From Chromera velia (Eukaryota; Sar; Chromeraceae), in the NCBI GenBank assembly GCA_018398765.1, contig JAHBMJ010001879.1, positions 5,778 to 66,905 of the forward strand: a DNA stretch of 61,128 nucleotides, read 5' to 3'. The notes below the pieces were generated by a model. That model was not told where the DNA came from. It worked only from the letters and a program-made list of their open reading frames with translations, and ran no database searches. The translations under genes were made by a program, and so were the position numbers. Shown piece by piece: positions 57,911 through 61,128 of this stretch; position 1 is the first letter of the stretch, and the number at the start of each line of letters is the position of its first letter.

Positions 57911-60900
57911 GTACACTGAATTAATGAATTACTCACTACACGGCGCACAGGCACACCTTCAAGAGCGAAAACAGACGGGCCGCAAAGGCGACAGAGGGGC
58001 TCCACACGAGTCGAAGCTCAGGAAATTGGAGGGCAAGGAGACAAATCCTGCAAAGGAATTCAACAGATAGATCGAGAGAGAATGCCTTGTTCGATCATGA
58101 GAAGGGTCATATTACACAATCAATCGCTTCGAAACATACTCACTCATTTGGGTCTCCTTGCATGCATGTGTCTCCTCACTCAGTGCTGGCAGGATCGACA
58201 TGGGGGAATGAATTCCTGAGTGAAGGAAGTCGAGGGCAGACACGCACATCATCGCACCGAGGGAACACACAAGAGAAGATGCAGCCGCAAATATCCATAT
58301 AAAGAGACGTACAGAAAAAAATGAACACTGAAGACAAGCACTCGGGCTGGCTGGCTGGCTTACTGCAGTACTGACTGACACACTGACTGACTTGGACGTG
58401 AGGGCGAGAGGGTCGATGGCCGCCTGCTGCGAGGAGCCTCCAGCGCTCCCACTGGAAGGGAGTGCGAAGCCCTTGTGGCGGGAAAAGTCGATCAGAAGGC
58501 ATGGAGTCGCGTAGTGTCTCTTCATGCGCACACACTGCAGGCAGGCAGGTAGGTAGGAAAGTGAAGTCACCCCTGTTCCTTCCTTCCGTTCAAGAACGTC
58601 CCGGATAAGACCGGAAGGAAGAGTCTATCTATGCACGGTCAACAGTGTTACGTGTACAACAAAGAGCGGCGACAGTTTCTCTTCACAAAACAAACAAAGC
58701 TGCACCTCGAAAGTTGTAAATATGAATAACGAAGAAACGCGGAAAGAAAGTCATGCAAACGCTTTGTAGGGAGGGAGGCAGATGACTGAAGGACCAATGC
58801 AGATAGAGAAAGATTTTGTGCCCTAGCTGCCTTTATTTACTTGTGAGAGACCAGAGAGGGGAGAGACCAGAGAAGGGAAGCGAGAGCGTGAGCGAGAGTG
58901 GATGATCGATCGACTTTCCCGCGCACTGATTCGGTATTTGTTCTCTTCATTCTGACTGACTACCTCTCAGTACGGGGTTCGCATACACTCCACACACACC
59001 ATCTCGCAGTCTGAACATACATACATACATACATACCTGATGGAACAGTCTGCCTGAGTGGAACGACTGAACGAGGTCCGGCACGGATTTTCTCTCAATA
59101 CAAATATCCCTGTACGCACGCACACATGCATGCATGCATGAGCAGATGCAGACATGCACACTGAAGAATAAAATGCATCAGGAGGGACAACCTCACGTGC
59201 ACGCACACATAAGATGTATTGATCTCGCAAGAAAAGAGTGTGCGTGAGACTCTCACACATTACAGGCACACGCACCGAAAGACCAACCTGGAAAGAATGT
59301 AATCCCCCACCGTGATCGTCACAGGGGTAAGAGTCAGCCCCGCTCCGAAAAGTGCGGCCGGAAGTCCCGCAGAGAATTCCCGCATATCCACGATCACTGA
59401 GGGCTTCAGAGTCAGGCTGGCAATCTGCAAAGCTCTGGCCCTGCCCCCTCCCGCCTTCCTTGAGGACCACAGAGGACCCAAATTCTGGGCAGCAGTACCC
59501 GAGCTTTCGATCAGTCGAAGTATCGCGTCATCGCTTGCAGTAGAAAGCTCGCTGACCTGCAGAGAGAGAGCATTGAGACGACACAAAAGCCAAAGTGATG
59601 CCTCATGTGGTAGGTACATTTAGTATAACTAAATGCTGTTCATTCTTGAAGATGCACATTACTGCAATGGGTTCGCGATTGCTTTATGTGCGCGAAACCT
59701 CTCCACGTCCCCTTTCCTTCTGCTTGCTCAATCTTCGAAACCTATCATTCAGGCGTCGACGCTAAGTGTCAGAAGATTCGCATGTGTATTGCAAGGAAAT
59801 CACATAGCTTTCCACCCACCGTTCTTGCACGCAGTTATGCGTTTTTCTTTTTTTTTTTTTCTACAGAATTCTGTATGAAAGTAAACACTTTCCACCCACC
59901 GTCCTTGCATGCAGTTATGCGTTAAAGAACTTGCAATGAGTGCCGGGAAAAGGAAAGAGAACAAATTGGAGGATACAAGACAGGCGCAACTTGCTCCCCC
60001 CAAATCTTTCTCTCTCTTTCTCTCCCTCTATTCATACCCATGCATGCATGCGCTTACCTACTTACCGGAACCAGAAGGTGTTTCTTCTGTCTGATCAGAG
60101 ACTCCCAAGCGTCCTTTTCCTTCTCCACGCTTGTGCGAAATCGGTGCTGCTCAGCGCTCTCAGCATATACCAAAATGTCCACGCACAACTCCGACCCCAC
60201 TGCCAAGTCAGACCGAATCCACCCAGCGCCTCCGGAGCCTCCAACACCCACGCTTGCTACCTGCCCTCCCTCTGCGCCCTCAGGCTGATCTCTCTTTCTG
60301 CTGCTGAGAGCCTCCAGTCCCCTGACTGCTGCAAACACCTCTGCACAGTAAGACTCGCACTCCCTCACAGCAGCTAACTCGGGGTCGTAGAGAACCACAG
60401 AGTGAGGACAGAAACGACGAAGCTCAAAATCAAGAGCACCACACGGAAGAGCATTGCACGCAACAAATTTCACCTCTACTCCCTCAGTCCCACACTCCAG
60501 CGGGGAACCGCCCTGGTCCTGCCCACTCTGTGTGTTTTTTCTTTTTTCTCTTTCTGTTTGAACAAGGCCAGTCAAAACCGCATTCAACTCAGGCGCCGAG
60601 GGATCCACCGCCATTCCCGCTCTGCCTCCCGGACGCTGTCGTAGTCGTTCCAGCAATGCGTCAAGCAGGCGGGCTTCTCTTGCGGCCTCTGCAGAAATGG
60701 GGGACGCCATTGGTGCCTGCACTCTCTGGGCCTGCTGCGGCTGCTGCTGCTGAGATGACAGTGGAGCGCCAGGGGGAGGCCCTCTCCCCCTCCCTCCTCC
60801 TCCTCTCTGTTGGTGTTGTTCTCTTCTTGAGGACCTCCCGAGAGCGACATTTCTCCTTTCCCTCTCTCTGTGGGAGCTTAGGAAAGTCGACAGGGAAGAG

Positions 60901-61128
60901 AGGAGAACGTGAGATTCTCCCTCGGCAAGCACCTGTCTGAGCTGCCGGCTGGTACTTTCCTCTCCGACCACGACAAGTATTCGAACAACACCCCGTTCCC
61001 TTTTCTTCTTCTGAAATTTGCCCAAACCAAGTGGGAGGGACGACGAAGATGAACAGGAAGAGGAAGAAGAGGAAGTCCCGTTTGCCTTCACTCCGAGCAT
61101 CTCTTTTCCTTTCCTGACCCCCCCCCCC
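55684..61128 (-). CDS. ERCC4: XPF/ERCC4 (Rad1, MEI-9) DNA repair endonuclease, C-terminal part
   Basis: XPF pairs with ERCC1 and cuts 5' of lesions in nucleotide excision repair. Exons (minus): beyond 61128-60066, 59556-59288, 59109-59037, 58534-58392, 58047-57957, 57571-56381, 55800-55684, with matching phases; about 981 residues are visible. The first exon has HSVVLYDPELAAVRECESY, then VDILVYAESAEQHRF and EKEKDAWESLIRQKK, which belong to the inactive helicase-like half. The nuclease domain has VIVDMREFSAGLP, ITVGDYILSRDICIERKSVPD (split here: GDYIL and the IERKxxxD metal site), FHSGRLFHQ and CLLIDFSRHKGFAL, then ALQFPELRLVWSPS. The tandem helix-hairpin-helix at the C terminus reads LRKLPGVTPRNASIIVRK and continues ESLAALCLLSEQEM...GRELFAFI. 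Between nuclease and hairpins lies a 350-residue Ser/Ala/Glu/Asp-rich insert (exon 57571-56381). Catalytic residues are intact. The N-terminal part lies outside the window. Confidence 0.93.
55789..55900. repeat. 56-bp tandem duplication over the last XPF acceptor
   Basis: Copies at 55789-55844 and 55845-55900. On the minus strand each carries the pyrimidine tract, TTTGCAG and the first 12 bases of the last exon (GTCGAATCGCTG). The upstream acceptor would lead to an early stop, so only the downstream one is useful. Confidence 0.9.
57805..57912. repeat. (CAGA)n microsatellite
   Basis: CAGA repeats broken by CAGTCACT, in the XPF intron between exons 58047-57957 and 57571-56381. Confidence 0.9.
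59844..59887. mobile_element. Hairpin-core insertion in an XPF intron
   Basis: The insert has a T run, then CTACAGAATTCTGTATGAAA and GTAAACA; CAGAATTCTG is itself a palindrome. It lies between 36-bp direct repeats 59808-59843 and 59888-59923 (two mismatches). No splice site lies in these repeats under my gene model. Confidence 0.75.

Noticed and set aside
56407-58070. Arg/Gln-rich plus-strand frames
   Set aside because: They are shadows of the low-complexity XPF exon on the minus strand.

Overview
The window looks like nuclear DNA of a unicellular eukaryote. Five protein families can be followed through short exons with GT-AG introns, and the reading frame is kept across every junction in four of them. 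Introns and spacers are loaded with (GT)n, (GA)n, (GGAA)n and (CAGA)n tracts and with TGCATGCA palindromes. Together with the gene families, this suggests an alga-like alveolate such as a chromerid. That species guess is an inference from style and I could not test it.

Layout. 0.4-2.6 kb (-): 3' part of a multi-pass membrane protein. 3.6-4.45 kb: a diverged 0.4-kb tandem repeat. 6.25-7.6 kb (+): a decayed LINE-type retrotransposon. 9.88-17.44 kb (+): an 11-exon gene for a Golgi-type family-17 glycosyltransferase. 19.15-20.32 kb (-): an intronless, bacterial-type asparagine synthetase A. 20.5-22.3 kb: an 879-bp perfect duplication next to N runs, each copy with a 144-codon reading frame. 25.2-30.2 kb (-): a Maf nucleotide pyrophosphatase split into at least nine tiny exons. 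32.4-48.7 kb (-): a kinesin whose motor is cut into many exons and whose tail of about 2,080 codons is one exon. 49.66-54.58 kb (+): AMP-activated kinase beta subunit, divergent from the kinesin. 55.68 kb to the window end (-): XPF/ERCC4 repair nuclease, truncated by the window edge. AT-rich, gene-free islands at 5.6-6.3, 8.7-9.5, 17.4-18.25, 22.4-23.0, 30.75-31.9 and 54.85-55.68 kb separate these blocks.

The genes are unrelated housekeeping functions: DNA repair, energy sensing, transport along microtubules, nucleotide sanitation, amino-acid synthesis and glycosylation. Nothing suggests an operon or cluster.

The most unusual signal is a set of very small insertions flanked by long direct repeats of 17-49 bp. 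Several inserts form a hairpin with the core TTTCATACAGAAT. Most of these direct repeats copy an exon edge together with its splice site, so introns carry decoy donors or acceptors. The same kind of splice-site duplication also occurs without an insert (XPF last acceptor; a triple acceptor in the kinesin).
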